From contig NMRB01000042.1 in the NCBI GenBank assembly GCA_002633025.1, forward strand, positions 755,381 through 819,380: 64,000 nucleotides of DNA. Direction: 5' to 3'. The DNA comes from Notospermus geniculatus (lineage: Eukaryota; Nemertea; Pilidiophora; Heteronemertea; Lineidae). Shown in pieces: positions 28,730 through 38,520 of the stretch (position 1 is its first letter; each line of letters opens with the position of its first letter). The notes under the pieces are model-generated. The model was given only the letters and a program-made list of their open reading frames with translations, had not been told where the DNA came from and did not search any database. The position numbers and the translations under genes were made by a program.

Positions 28730-29108
28730 GTATGACTATTATGATCAACAACACGACACCATGTACTTTGAAGAAGACGTACCAGGTGGCGACGCGTCCA
28801 CAGACGAGATCATTCCAACGTCCACGCAAACGGTTAGACGCCACGTCGCAGCGCAGCGTAGGCCACCCGTGCAGCAGAGAAAACCACAACAACGTGCCTC
28901 AGCCGCTCAAGTGCAACCACTTCCGCCTGGTACTGTGGGTGACATACAGAGTGATCCACCAGTTGAAGATGGCACGAGTGATGAGCAGACCGACAGTAAA
29001 ACCGATACGGCGTACTCCAACCTAGCTGCCAAGAAGGCGACAAAGAACGACGTCATCAAATCGATGCACGCATACATGCGAAACGAAATTGAAAATATGA
29101 CGTATTAA
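27303..29108 (+). CDS. Herpesvirus-type capsid maturation protease fused to scaffold, 601 residues
   Basis: Residues ~1-180 match the plan of assemblin (peptidase family S21): a 'LPVDLEH' motif placing His53 before a conserved 'GRV', a 'GLSL' motif placing the candidate nucleophile Ser151, and then a strand 'RELSICVSGAR' where the family normally has its second catalytic His; here that position is Glu163. In herpesviruses this protease cleaves itself from the scaffold and trims the scaffold so DNA can enter. Residues ~200-600 fit a scaffold: acidic, then Pro/Tyr-rich, a pure poly-Gln run encoded by (CAA)n at 28683-28728, and a short helical C-terminal tail, the part that in herpesviruses binds the capsid protein. 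A 'SNLAA' site just before this tail could be the release site. ATG 27303 is chosen because the upstream extension has no ATG. Confidence 0.75.
28683..28728 (+). repeat. CAA trinucleotide run coding poly-Gln
   Basis: About fifteen CAA codons in a row inside the scaffold part of the protease-scaffold gene. The purity suggests a recent slippage expansion, and it stays in frame. Confidence 0.9.
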
Positions 29109-29201
29109 TTGTGTTTAATTTAAAAACGATAGTCGGTCTGTGTAATTTTCTCTATTAAGTATTCGTGTCCTCCAGTTTTTTCTTCACACCATACCATAAC
29201 C

Positions 29202-32066
29202 ATGGATTGTCACTGGATATACATATCCATAACCTGTTGGTGTTGTTGTGTTGTGGCAGAATGGCATCCCATTGAATTCAAGAGGGAGGAAAATGTTGGT
29301 GATAAACTTATATCGATGAAGATCAAGAAATTCGAATACAAGATTAGCGTCAAATGTGAAGTGCTGACCACAGACAAAGTGGAACTGCCGGTTCACAACG
29401 TGACTCTGGTCGGACCCCATCGTCGCATACAACTCTCGGCCAGCACGGACTGTGCGAATAAGGTCGAATGTAACCGTAGCGTACGCAAGAGTGTGAAATT
29501 ACTGCCAACTGATAACGCGCAATGGGACGGTGAGGTTGTGAATAACCCCGACAGATATGAGGTAACGTGCACGGAGTACATAACAACGGTGACGGGGGCG
29601 CGAAAAGGCGTAGAAGTCGTTGTGTACCCTGTCACCCAGTTTGATCTGGGCACATGGGTGTGCGAAGTGACCGACGAGAGGGACAATTTTATGAAACTGG
29701 ACTTCGATGCGTTGACGCGTTACTACTCGGGTAACGAAAAGGCACGCGATGACAGATTGGTACTGCGTCCACTGGCAACGCCATCGGCTGCTAGTAGTAT
29801 GGAGAACATTATGCTGTGGTGCGGCTTTGGCAAGAATGGAATAAAGAGAGCGCGCTCGTTGAGTCCACCGAGAGAGCAGCTGCGAGTCGATATAACAGAC
29901 GTGGAGGGGAATACGACGCGGATAGTTGGCGACGCGTATGGACGCAAATCGATACAGAAGCTGGTCAGGTGCTTGTCTGGTACCAATCGGTCCTGTCCGA
30001 AGTGTAACGCGGTGGCTCAGGCAGACAATGAAGATAAACTACAGTTTGTAGATTTCACAGTGGATGACGTCGTCGTGTCTGATACGAAACGGCAGAGACT
30101 TACCAAATGGATGTGTAATCAGTTTACGTTCATCGGCTCAAAAACACTCTACGATCAGACCAAGGAAAACGTCGTCGACTTCAATCCCAGCAGCAAGTAT
30201 GTCAACAAGGGAATGCCGCTGCTGCACGCTTACAATGCCAAGAGGCAGGAAGGAGCCAGCAACGCCGTTGTATTGTCTCGTAACATTCTGTTGGAGATGC
30301 CGCAGATCAACCAATACGCACCCGTGTTAATCAGTGCGGCTCGCCTGTTACACTCGGTCGACATGTACAATGACGTGGAGTGGGACGGTGGTAGTTGGCT
30401 GCTGTTGGACGCCGTCCTGGTGACGGAATTTTACAAGGAAATGATTAAACAATTGCGACGTAAAGAAAAGATGTACGTGCGTCACCTTCCACCTGTTTCC
30501 GACTACGACGCGGTGATCTTCAACTGCAGCGAAAAAGATGGTCCTAATCCGATAGTGGTTGGTATAGCCAATAACATGTGCGAGGTGTCCTCCTACGTCA
30601 GGAGGACAGACGGATACCAAGTGGTTGTTATCAATGGTACAACGGATGATGCGGACGATGAGATTAGTCCGTTTTATGCTCCCAAGTGGAACAGTCGGGG
30701 TCGAACACTAAATTCGTACAACCCCAATTGCTTCTTGGAGACGTACTTTTGTTTAACAGGTGACACGGAAAATACGGTGTTATTATTCGATTCGTCGTTA
30801 CCCAACACGCCATCTCACGCAGTCGTGTACACGTCAGATGTTCCCGGTGTGTTCGATTCAGCCACAGAAAATATCCAGGGGGAGTCCCGTAACGACTTTG
30901 AGTATTCACACGAGGACATACCTAACAAGCACGCCATGATGGAAAAGCAGACGATGTTGCAGTTATTTCAGCGTCGTTCATGGGACGGAGGAAAGAGTGC
31001 CACAATGGAGTCGATGTACAACAAGTACTTTCCACGAGGGGTTCCACAGACAAAACAATGGAAGAATGTCATCAAATTGGAGGCGATTGACTGGACGTCG
31101 ACTGAGAGGATGCTGGCGGCCATCGACCTGTTGACTGCCGGCAAGAACGATACCGTACAGGTGTACCAAGCTGGCACTCGAAGTGATTTGTTCAAGCTGG
31201 ATGACGAGGACGTGAAGCATCGTCCGGCCGCGCGAGGGGAGGGAAACTTGTACGAGGACAAAGGATCAGAGGTTTACTTTTTGAAATTTTGGAATACACG
31301 ACAATACGACAGAAATGAGAATAAACGGAAATTGACGGTGAACGTGAGGGAATTAGTGGAAAGCGTACATAACAACATGGAAACCATGTGCAACACGGGC
31401 GCGTGTATTTTCAAAAAGAACACTTTGGAAATGCCCAGCTTGTATGTACAGTGTCCCGTGATACCGACGCCGATAGTGTGCAAAGACAATGCGACACCCA
31501 ATGAATATGGAGCAGTGGTATCGCTGCGTCGAGTTGACATGACCCCCGATGCGGTAAAACTCAGCGTTGACGATATGAAGAAAATGACATTCTCATGTAG
31601 CATGTTTGGTCATGTTAGCGATGCAGTCAATGCAGTCGACTTTCTGAACAGAGAGGCCTGCGAACAGCCCGTGACGGTACGTCCTGAGCGCATGTACAAC
31701 AGTATTCAAGACAAGCTTGGCATGATGTTTTGGACGTCCATGGTGTTGAAACCGACGTTGGAAATGTCGGACGACAAAGAGTACATCTTCGTGACATGTC
31801 CCATCGTGCGTTGGATGTACAGACGGTGGGACGAGGTGAACGTGCCCTGTAGCTACATGGCGTTCACCACTCTGGTAACGTTGAAGCAGAATGAGGACGG
31901 AGTGGTGTTGCCTATTGAGGAGTACACCGCACGATACAAGACCGGCTCGTTCATGGTACGGGCCGACGAGTCTCGTTACTACCAGTGTAGCTATTCGGAT
32001 CACCATAACCAGCAGGGTCCGTTCACACAGACCGTGAGTGCCCGCGAGCTAGTTCGTTCAAGTTGA
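29202..32066 (+). CDS. N-terminal part (954 residues) of a glycoprotein split by TGA
   Basis: ATG 29202 begins a signal peptide (hydrophobic, Cys-rich, ending near Ala-Glu-Trp). The 950-residue ectodomain has many Cys and N-x-S/T sites, one RAR-type basic patch (about residue 215) and no transmembrane segment at its end. The TGA at 32064-32066 is followed, in the same frame, by another 407 codons that end in a membrane anchor, so this is probably the front of one ~1,360-residue type I envelope glycoprotein. As it stands, the product would be secreted or need readthrough. Family not recognised. Confidence 0.75.
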   Translation: MDCHWIYISITCWCCCVVAEWHPIEFKREENVGDKLISMKIKKFEYKISVKCEVLTTDKVELPVHNVTLVGPHRRIQLSASTDCANKVECNRSVRKSVKLLPTDNAQWDGEVVNNPDRYEVTCTEYITTVTGARKGVEVVVYPVTQFDLGTWVCEVTDERDNFMKLDFDALTRYYSGNEKARDDRLVLRPLATPSAASSMENIMLWCGFGKNGIKRARSLSPPREQLRVDITDVEGNTTRIVGDAYGRKSIQKLVRCLSGTNRSCPKCNAVAQADNEDKLQFVDFTVDDVVVSDTKRQRLTKWMCNQFTFIGSKTLYDQTKENVVDFNPSSKYVNKGMPLLHAYNAKRQEGASNAVVLSRNILLEMPQINQYAPVLISAARLLHSVDMYNDVEWDGGSWLLLDAVLVTEFYKEMIKQLRRKEKMYVRHLPPVSDYDAVIFNCSEKDGPNPIVVGIANNMCEVSSYVRRTDGYQVVVINGTTDDADDEISPFYAPKWNSRGRTLNSYNPNCFLETYFCLTGDTENTVLLFDSSLPNTPSHAVVYTSDVPGVFDSATENIQGESRNDFEYSHEDIPNKHAMMEKQTMLQLFQRRSWDGGKSATMESMYNKYFPRGVPQTKQWKNVIKLEAIDWTSTERMLAAIDLLTAGKNDTVQVYQAGTRSDLFKLDDEDVKHRPAARGEGNLYEDKGSEVYFLKFWNTRQYDRNENKRKLTVNVRELVESVHNNMETMCNTGACIFKKNTLEMPSLYVQCPVIPTPIVCKDNATPNEYGAVVSLRRVDMTPDAVKLSVDDMKKMTFSCSMFGHVSDAVNAVDFLNREACEQPVTVRPERMYNSIQDKLGMMFWTSMVLKPTLEMSDDKEYIFVTCPIVRWMYRRWDEVNVPCSYMAFTTLVTLKQNEDGVVLPIEEYTARYKTGSFMVRADESRYYQCSYSDHHNQQGPFTQTVSARELVRSS

Positions 32067-32120
32067 CGTGTGTGTGCGAGACGCGACTACGTGCTGACTG
32101 ATCCGGTGAGACGACAACAT

Positions 32121-33293
32121 ATGGACAACATAACTGAAGTAATGTGTACCATGAATACGGTGAGCAGTAACGGGAAACCTTGCAACGAAAAACAAGTTAT
32201 TGAAATGACAATAGTTAAAAAGGTGAACAACAAACGACAGGAATCGCGCTCATTTTATTTTTATAATGGAGCGGTTGGCTCGGCGAGGAGAAGACTCTGT
32301 CACCATCACAAGGGCTCGATTGTGAAAATAAAGAATTACGAATGTTTCGGACATGATTATGACACGCGTGTGTCAGTTCGCGTCTTTTTGGACATCGGAA
32401 AGATCGCCAACGCGCCCAATACGACGCTGGAGGTGATGTGTAAAAACAGGAAGTACGGTTTGAAGACGAAAGCTGTTCGACTAGATGACATGCAGGACGC
32501 GTGCGACAGTAAGCTGGAGTCGAGACGACCGCTAGTGTCAGTGGACTATTTATCTCCTGCGTCCTTTGGAAATGTACCAGTGGTGTCCATGAGCTGCAGA
32601 CTATCCATATACACGCCCATATGTGAAAATGCGTCCATACCAGATGCGGGGAAGGGCGTCGTCAAATACGTTGTCAATGTGAAAACGGATGACGGTAGCC
32701 TGCTGATGATGCAAGTGGCAAGAGTACACATTGCAGATACGATAGACAACAGTACATGCGAAATGGGTGAGCAGTTCTATCTGCCCACAGATTATGAGCG
32801 CGTGTGCTTCGTGTCGGAAACGTTGAGATACACCGGACTGGTAGCTAGAGTGAAAGTCAATGTTGCGTCGTTGAGAAAGAGTGTTAGAGTGCTGCGTTAC
32901 AACACCGTGTTTATGTCATGCGTGCATGGAAACTATACTAGCGAGACGGCAGTTCTACCCTCTGACACGGTAGACTTTATGAACCGTGTGAAGATTGAAC
33001 ATTTACCGCTACCGACGTACGAGTACAAGACTGACGGAGTGTTACTGGATAACGACTCCATGGTTCTACCGACTATAGTGGGTAACAGCGGGAGAGATAA
33101 CATGTCGATTGTGATATTTGGTTCGAGCAGTTTCGCTGTTATGTTCATCTTGGTATCGGCAATCGTTGGTTTCATGTTGCGTTCGAGGAAAAGAACTGGG
33201 GATAACAGTACGACCGCGTATGAATATTTCGACACGTTAATAGAGACAAGTAATGATGAAGATGAAGATTATTGTTTGCATTATTATTATTAA
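32121..33293 (+). CDS. C-terminal part (390 residues from first ATG) of the split glycoprotein
   Basis: The frame opens right after the TGA at 32064 and is continuous with the upstream gene; its first ATG is 32121. It has no signal peptide, yet carries extracellular-type Cys and N-x-S/T sites, one transmembrane segment encoded at about 33106-33177 and a ~40-residue acidic, Tyr-rich tail. A membrane protein of this kind without a signal makes little sense alone, so I read it as the back end of the 29202 glycoprotein. It overlaps the next gene by 41 bases. Confidence 0.6.
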   Translation: MDNITEVMCTMNTVSSNGKPCNEKQVIEMTIVKKVNNKRQESRSFYFYNGAVGSARRRLCHHHKGSIVKIKNYECFGHDYDTRVSVRVFLDIGKIANAPNTTLEVMCKNRKYGLKTKAVRLDDMQDACDSKLESRRPLVSVDYLSPASFGNVPVVSMSCRLSIYTPICENASIPDAGKGVVKYVVNVKTDDGSLLMMQVARVHIADTIDNSTCEMGEQFYLPTDYERVCFVSETLRYTGLVARVKVNVASLRKSVRVLRYNTVFMSCVHGNYTSETAVLPSDTVDFMNRVKIEHLPLPTYEYKTDGVLLDNDSMVLPTIVGNSGRDNMSIVIFGSSSFAVMFILVSAIVGFMLRSRKRTGDNSTTAYEYFDTLIETSNDEDEDYCLHYYY

Positions 33294-35487
33294 TAACATA
33301 ATATTCTCAGACATTCGAGCTTATCAATATGTAAACAGACTAAACTATGGTATATCGTTTCAAGAAATAGGACAGTTGGTGAACGGCGCGACGGCGTACA
33401 CACAGGTGGTGTGGATGGAATGGCCACAGCAACAGATATACTCGCCCATAGACAAACTAACGTGCAGCGTGGAAAGGGTGTGCAAGGCGGCCAACGAAGT
33501 CATTGATAGGATAAATGACATTGGTCAAAACACCACGCAACACGTCAACAAGATATACGCTTCAATGAATGCCTATGTGTCAAAAGGAATCAATATAGAG
33601 GAATCGTTGCGAAAGAAAAGAGACGCTGAACATTTGTCGATGACAGGAAACGAAGGCGATTTTCTCATGTCGGGAATGGGAGTTAGCAGTATTGGTATGA
33701 TTGGCAGTGGGAACATGACGTTGTTCGGCGACGTGATCAAGAAGACCAAGACATTGTTCGATGGTGCCAGAGCGTTCGTCTCAGATGCTAGTGCGGACAT
33801 ATTTGGAGCGGGTAATTGGCGTGAGGTCAACTCTCTGAACGAACAGGTGTCCAATTTGGCCGACATTGGACATTTGCAGAGCAATCGTTTGTACGAAGAC
33901 GAGAAGATGCTGAGCGGCTATACAATCAAGACAAATCAACGTATCACTGACGCTAGTCGACAGCAGGCCTTCTCCAAGGAGAAGATCTTGGAACTCTTGA
34001 CGCTGCTGAAACAGACAGTGGCTGACTATAATGCGAAAGTGAATGAGGTCGAAGATGCCATTGCGTTGGACGAGGAGACCAACTGCATCAACTTTCAAGT
34101 GTTGGCGACTCACACCATGATGGAGGACGCGTTCTTTGAAATGCGGGAGGGTGCCAAGCGATGGCGCGAAGATGTACACACGCTGGTCAAGGGTTACTTG
34201 CCGGTGCGTTTCGTTAATCATGTCGAATTAGTGTCGATATTGAACAAGGTGTCGAGTACTCTGCGCGACAAGTACAACGGGCGCTATACGATCATCTACC
34301 CACCAAAGTACCATTACATCACGAGAAAGGTAACGTATACGAGAAGTGATACGAAGCTGGGGATCATGTTCGATGTGCCCATAGAGGCCGTCTCGACTCG
34401 AATGACCATGTTTAGAGTGGTTCGTCATGTTCAATATGCTGGAGCTGATCGAGTGTCGACGGTGGCCAACCTCCCGGAATTTTTGGCCATCGGACCCAAC
34501 AGGGACGTCTACTACGAACTGGACTTAGCTTCGCTGCAAGACTGTGAGAGTGGTTCTGCTGAATCCGGCGACGTGCGTGTGTGTACCAACGGGCGAGGCG
34601 TGCTGAGGAAGACCACAGGAAATATGACGTGCGCAGCAGCGCTGTTCTTTGATTCCGATCAGGTCAGCGAGGTGTGTAAATTCGTGTACGATACGGATCA
34701 CAGAGAACACAAGCGTGGGTATGCCGTCGGACTGGGTAACTACACTTATTACGTGTCGAAGAACAAGGAGTCGTCTGACATCGACAAGACCTGGTACATG
34801 CGGTGCGTGCACACCAACGGTGAAAATGTCGAACTCCCAATAGATGCGTGCAACGGTTGCGTGATCATGTTGCGGTGTGGATGCGACCTGTCCTCGAAGG
34901 ACTTTTACATTTCACGCAAAATCGAAGACTGTTATAACGTTGACGACAAGGATGCGCCAGAACAGATTAGACACACCGTTAACTTGGCCGCGTTGAAATC
35001 GTTCGTGCCTGACATGCGTCACCTTTTCAATTTAGCGAGTAACGAGTTGCGAAAAGATGTGTCGCGTTGGACAAGCATTATACCGAACGAGTCGTTGAAA
35101 GTGGCCACGGTGGTGCATCCGGAAACCTATGCGTCGTGGTCAACCTCGTTCATACGATCGATGGATAACATGGTCAAGAGAAATTTTGTCAAGGAGCGTT
35201 TGTTCGAGGACGTAGGAGACAAGGTGTACGTTGAAGCCAAACAGGAAGGAGACGAAATGATGAAAAAATCGACGTCTCTGGTGGGGATAATTAAAGAAAG
35301 ATTTTTGCATCTGTTTACAGGCAAGGCGACGATATGTGGACTGTCTTTGGGTAGTTGTTTGTTGGCTGTCGGAACCGTCTTGGTAATAATTAACTGTTTC
35401 GTGAGACGACGTGACAAAAGTGTTGTGAAAACGTCTATAGAAATGAAACCATTAATGATTCCAGATTCCAAATATGTTGACAAATAA
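33253..35487 (+). CDS. Class I fusion protein, baculovirus F / errantivirus Env-like, 744 residues
   Basis: An N-terminal signal peptide is followed by ~100 residues and a furin-type site at residues 120-123 (Arg-Lys-Lys-Arg). Behind the cut is a Gly/Met/Ser-rich hydrophobic stretch (about residues 133-150) like a fusion peptide, then a long heptad-rich helical region (about 170-330). Next come a beta-rich segment with the 'L.I.FD.PI' pattern and Cys clusters (about residues 430-470 and 525-545), a second helical region, one transmembrane segment (about 693-717) and a short tail. This order is that of the F/Env proteins of baculoviruses and insect errantiviruses, which fuse viral and endosomal membranes. 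Such a protein is not a standard herpesvirus component. The assignment is from layout, not alignment. Confidence 0.7.
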   Translation: MMKMKIIVCIIIINNIIFSDIRAYQYVNRLNYGISFQEIGQLVNGATAYTQVVWMEWPQQQIYSPIDKLTCSVERVCKAANEVIDRINDIGQNTTQHVNKIYASMNAYVSKGINIEESLRKKRDAEHLSMTGNEGDFLMSGMGVSSIGMIGSGNMTLFGDVIKKTKTLFDGARAFVSDASADIFGAGNWREVNSLNEQVSNLADIGHLQSNRLYEDEKMLSGYTIKTNQRITDASRQQAFSKEKILELLTLLKQTVADYNAKVNEVEDAIALDEETNCINFQVLATHTMMEDAFFEMREGAKRWREDVHTLVKGYLPVRFVNHVELVSILNKVSSTLRDKYNGRYTIIYPPKYHYITRKVTYTRSDTKLGIMFDVPIEAVSTRMTMFRVVRHVQYAGADRVSTVANLPEFLAIGPNRDVYYELDLASLQDCESGSAESGDVRVCTNGRGVLRKTTGNMTCAAALFFDSDQVSEVCKFVYDTDHREHKRGYAVGLGNYTYYVSKNKESSDIDKTWYMRCVHTNGENVELPIDACNGCVIMLRCGCDLSSKDFYISRKIEDCYNVDDKDAPEQIRHTVNLAALKSFVPDMRHLFNLASNELRKDVSRWTSIIPNESLKVATVVHPETYASWSTSFIRSMDNMVKRNFVKERLFEDVGDKVYVEAKQEGDEMMKKSTSLVGIIKERFLHLFTGKATICGLSLGSCLLAVGTVLVIINCFVRRRDKSVVKTSIEMKPLMIPDSKYVDK

Positions 35488-35517
35488 AAATAATATAAAA
35501 TAAAATAATATTAAAAA
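35483..35517 (+). terminator. AT-rich 3' end with AATAAA
   Basis: AATAAA (35483-35488) overlaps the stop of the fusion-protein gene and is followed by further AATAAA-like repeats. It marks the end of the gene-dense block. Confidence 0.5.
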
Positions 35518-35520
35518 AAT

Positions 35521-36560
35521 GCTGTGAGTGATAGTTTTTTGTTCATTGATAGTCTTGTCTTTGATGCGGAAGACATATTTATTATAAACCAGCAGGTTAT
35601 CATCGGGAGTAAGAAGGAAACTTCTTTGCCCGACACTGTGGTAGATCATGGGAATATGCCTCCTAACGGCGGAAATATACACTATGTCTTCAACCTCGTT
35701 TCTAGGACTTCCCACACACCACGTGCTAGTCGGGTTGGAAAGTCGGTATAGTATATATAGAAGTTTCCGAGACTGTTGTCGCCACTATGCTCTGTAGGCT
35801 TGGACAGCTCGGATGCTTAAACTGGCCCTGGGAATAGTGCTGTGTTGTGAGTAGCCTGGACATTGTGTGCGTGTCGTTTGATAGTCTGTCTTTGATGCGG
35901 AAAACCATATTTATAAACCAGCAGGTGATTGGAGACCATCGGGGGTATTCTAAGGAAGGAAACTTCTTTGCCCGACACTGTGGTAGATCATGGAAATATG
36001 CCTCGTAACGGCGGAAATATAAACTATTTCTTCAACCTCTTTCTTCTAGGACTTCCTACACCCCACCTGCTAGTCGGAAATTCGGCATACGTCACGTTGG
36101 AAGGAGTATATATAGAAGTTTATTATCCTTGTACCAGTCATATGTATCACCAGGTGATGTGGCCACACACTTCAGGTTCAGCTGTGTTCCAACCATCAGG
36201 TCCTGGGAATAGTGCTGTGTTGTTGTGAGTAGCCTGGACATTATGTGTGCGTGTCGGTTGATAGTCTGTCTTTGAGGAAGGAAACTTCTTTGCCCTACAC
36301 TGTGGTAGATCGATGGAAATATGCCTCCTAACGGCGGAAGTATAAACTATCTCTTCAACCTCGTCTCTAGGACTTCCTACACACCACATGCTAGTCGGAA
36401 ATTCGGCATACGTCACGTTGGAAGGAGTATATATATAGAAGTTTCCGAGACTTTTGTCGCCACTTTGCTCTGTAGGGTTGGACAGCTCGGATGCTTAGAA
36501 ACTGGCCCTGGGAATAGTGCTACATTGGCCTGGACATTATGTGTGCGTGTCGTTCGGACG
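35521..36560. repeat. Three degenerate tandem copies of a ~330-base unit
   Basis: The landmark 'ggaaacttctttgcc' recurs at about 35616, 35958 and 36279, each followed by 'cactgtggtagatc', 'cctaacggcgg', a 'ctaggactt' segment and, in two copies, 'gaagtttccgagact' then 'ctggccctgggaatagtgct'. A partial fourth copy lies at about 36776-36870. Small open frames in these units differ from copy to copy and are not conserved as protein, so I do not call genes. Confidence 0.8.
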
Positions 36561-36939
36561 TCAGTGTGTAGTTGTACTCTCTTCTTCATACTGGTTTTCT
36601 TTACTGGTTCCATGAACTGGATTAACTTGAGCCATGCTGAATGTACCTACACTAGTCCAGAAATTCTGCATACGTCACGTTATGGACGGATTCATCAATT
36701 ATCTGTGAAGTCTTGATAACACTTGTAACCAACGATAAAACGAAAATGTTGTTCACAGACCATAGATGGTATGTTAGTGATAGTCTGTCTTTGATGCGGA
36801 AGGAATATATAAAGAATTTTCGGAGACTGTTGTCGCCACTTTGCTCCGTTGGCTTGGACAGCGTGGATATTGTGCCGAACTTTAAGATAATCAATCATCA
36901 GTTGCTGTGGACGTACCTTATGGAGTGGTGATGTCTCGC

Positions 36940-37740
36940 ACCTCACCTGCGTTCCTTCTTTTTTCAGTGGTATTTCCACGAATGTTGTCTTTGGGCGATG
37001 CGTGGCAATCCAGTTTAGTTTTTCTGTGTTCGTCTAAACAGTTGGAGGAAAAAATGTATTTGTCAAAGTGTACGACAGGTCTTATTCAACTTGACGAGGA
37101 AGACAGTATCATCAGCAGCAGTTGCTGTTCGTACCTAATGGGACGTGTCCCGTGACAGCTCGAGGAGTTTGTTCTACTCGTCCTCTAGAGTAATGGTCAG
37201 GTCTCTCTAACCATATTGTTGGACATAGTGGTTTACGTCTTTTCCACTGTCTTCAAAAAGCGGACATGCACGATATTAGGGATAATATAAAATGTATGCA
37301 GCAAAAGTCGACGGATACCTTACCTGCGTTCCTTCTTTTTTCAGTGGTATTTTCACAAAGAATGTTTTCTTTGGGCGATGCGTGGCAATCCAGTTTAGTT
37401 TTTCTGTGTTCGTCTAAACAGTAGTTTTTCTGTGTTCGTCTAAACAGTAGTTTTTCTGTGTTCGTCTAAACAGTTGGAGGAAAAAATGTATTTGTCAAAG
37501 TGTACGACAGGTCTGATTCAACTTGACGAGGAAGATTCAACTTGTTCAGTTTCTGTATCCTCATCATCAGCAGCAGTATCAGCAGCAGCAGTTGCTGTTC
37601 GTACCTAATGGGACGTGTCCCGTGACAGCTCGAGGAGTTTGTTCTACTCGTCCTCTAGAATAATGGTCAGGTCTCTTGTTGGACACAGTGGTTTACGTCT
37701 TTTCCACTCTCTTCAAAAAGCGGACATGCACGATATTAGG
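36940..37740. repeat. ~380-base direct duplication
   Basis: A block from 'gcgttccttcttttttcagt' through 'gggcgatgcgtggcaatcca' and 'cgtacctaatgggacgtgtc' to 'cggacatgcacgatattagg' occurs twice (about 36949-37280 and 37327-37740). The second copy contains an internal triplication of a ~28-base 'tttctgtgttcgtctaaaca' unit and an expanded 'cagcag' run. Confidence 0.8.
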
Positions 37741-37899
37741 ATCACTCAATTGGCATCGGGACGTGTGACGCTGTGTCGTGACCTCGGATATGTGGTGAAC
37801 TATTACCGTTGTCTGCTGTAGAGCACTGTCAATGTAATCGATGTAGACCATGTCGTTTTGAGCCTTGCCTTCAGTTATATACTGTCTTAATATTCACCA

Positions 37900-38520
37900 C
37901 ATAGTTTCTATATCGTTGGACACAGTGGAAAACGGCAGCACAACATGGGACAATATGGGGAATATTGTTGGAAAACGGCAGCACAACATGGGACAATATG
38001 GGAATATCGTTGGGCACACTCAGTGTGCCCGCTAAGAACCATGGCAAATGGTTGAGGGACAATACACATCACATCAGGAGTACGCCACATCATAGTTTCT
38101 ATATCGTTGCACAGAGTGGTTTACGTCTTTTCCACTATCTTCAAAAAGCGGACAGGACAACATCGAGGGGATAATATTAAACAATGGAATATCAGGAGGG
38201 ACAATTCAATACTCGGCGCTGCCAAACAGCCTTGGGAGGAAAAAACGTACGCTGAAATCGACGTGAGGAAAGCTCATCGACACTGGTTACGTGTGGCATA
38301 TTGATTCCGATACTTTTGAGAAAGGTGAACATCCATCAGGAGGGACAATACATATCACATCAGGAGTACGCCACATCATAGTTTCTATATCGTTGAACAC
38401 AGTGGTTTTACGTCGTTTTCACTTGGACAGGACAACATCGAGGGATAAATCATAGTTTCTATATCGTTGAACACAGTGGTTTACGTCTTTTCCACTATCT
38501 TCAAAAAGCGGACAGTGCTT
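37900..38520. repeat. Cluster of short repeats around 'tttctatatcgttg'
   Basis: A ~60-base element ('tttctatatcgttg' then 'agtggtttacgtc' then 'cttcaaaaagcggac') occurs at about 37906 (partial), 38093, 38380 (partial) and 38455, with relatives at 37210 and 37680. A ~45-base 'ggaaaacggcagcacaacat' unit is doubled at 37928-38012. No supported gene. Confidence 0.75.

Noticed and set aside
32070-32120. GTG start for the second half of the split glycoprotein
   Set aside because: A GTG start is unlikely in an animal virus; the frame is simply continuous with the upstream gene across the TGA.
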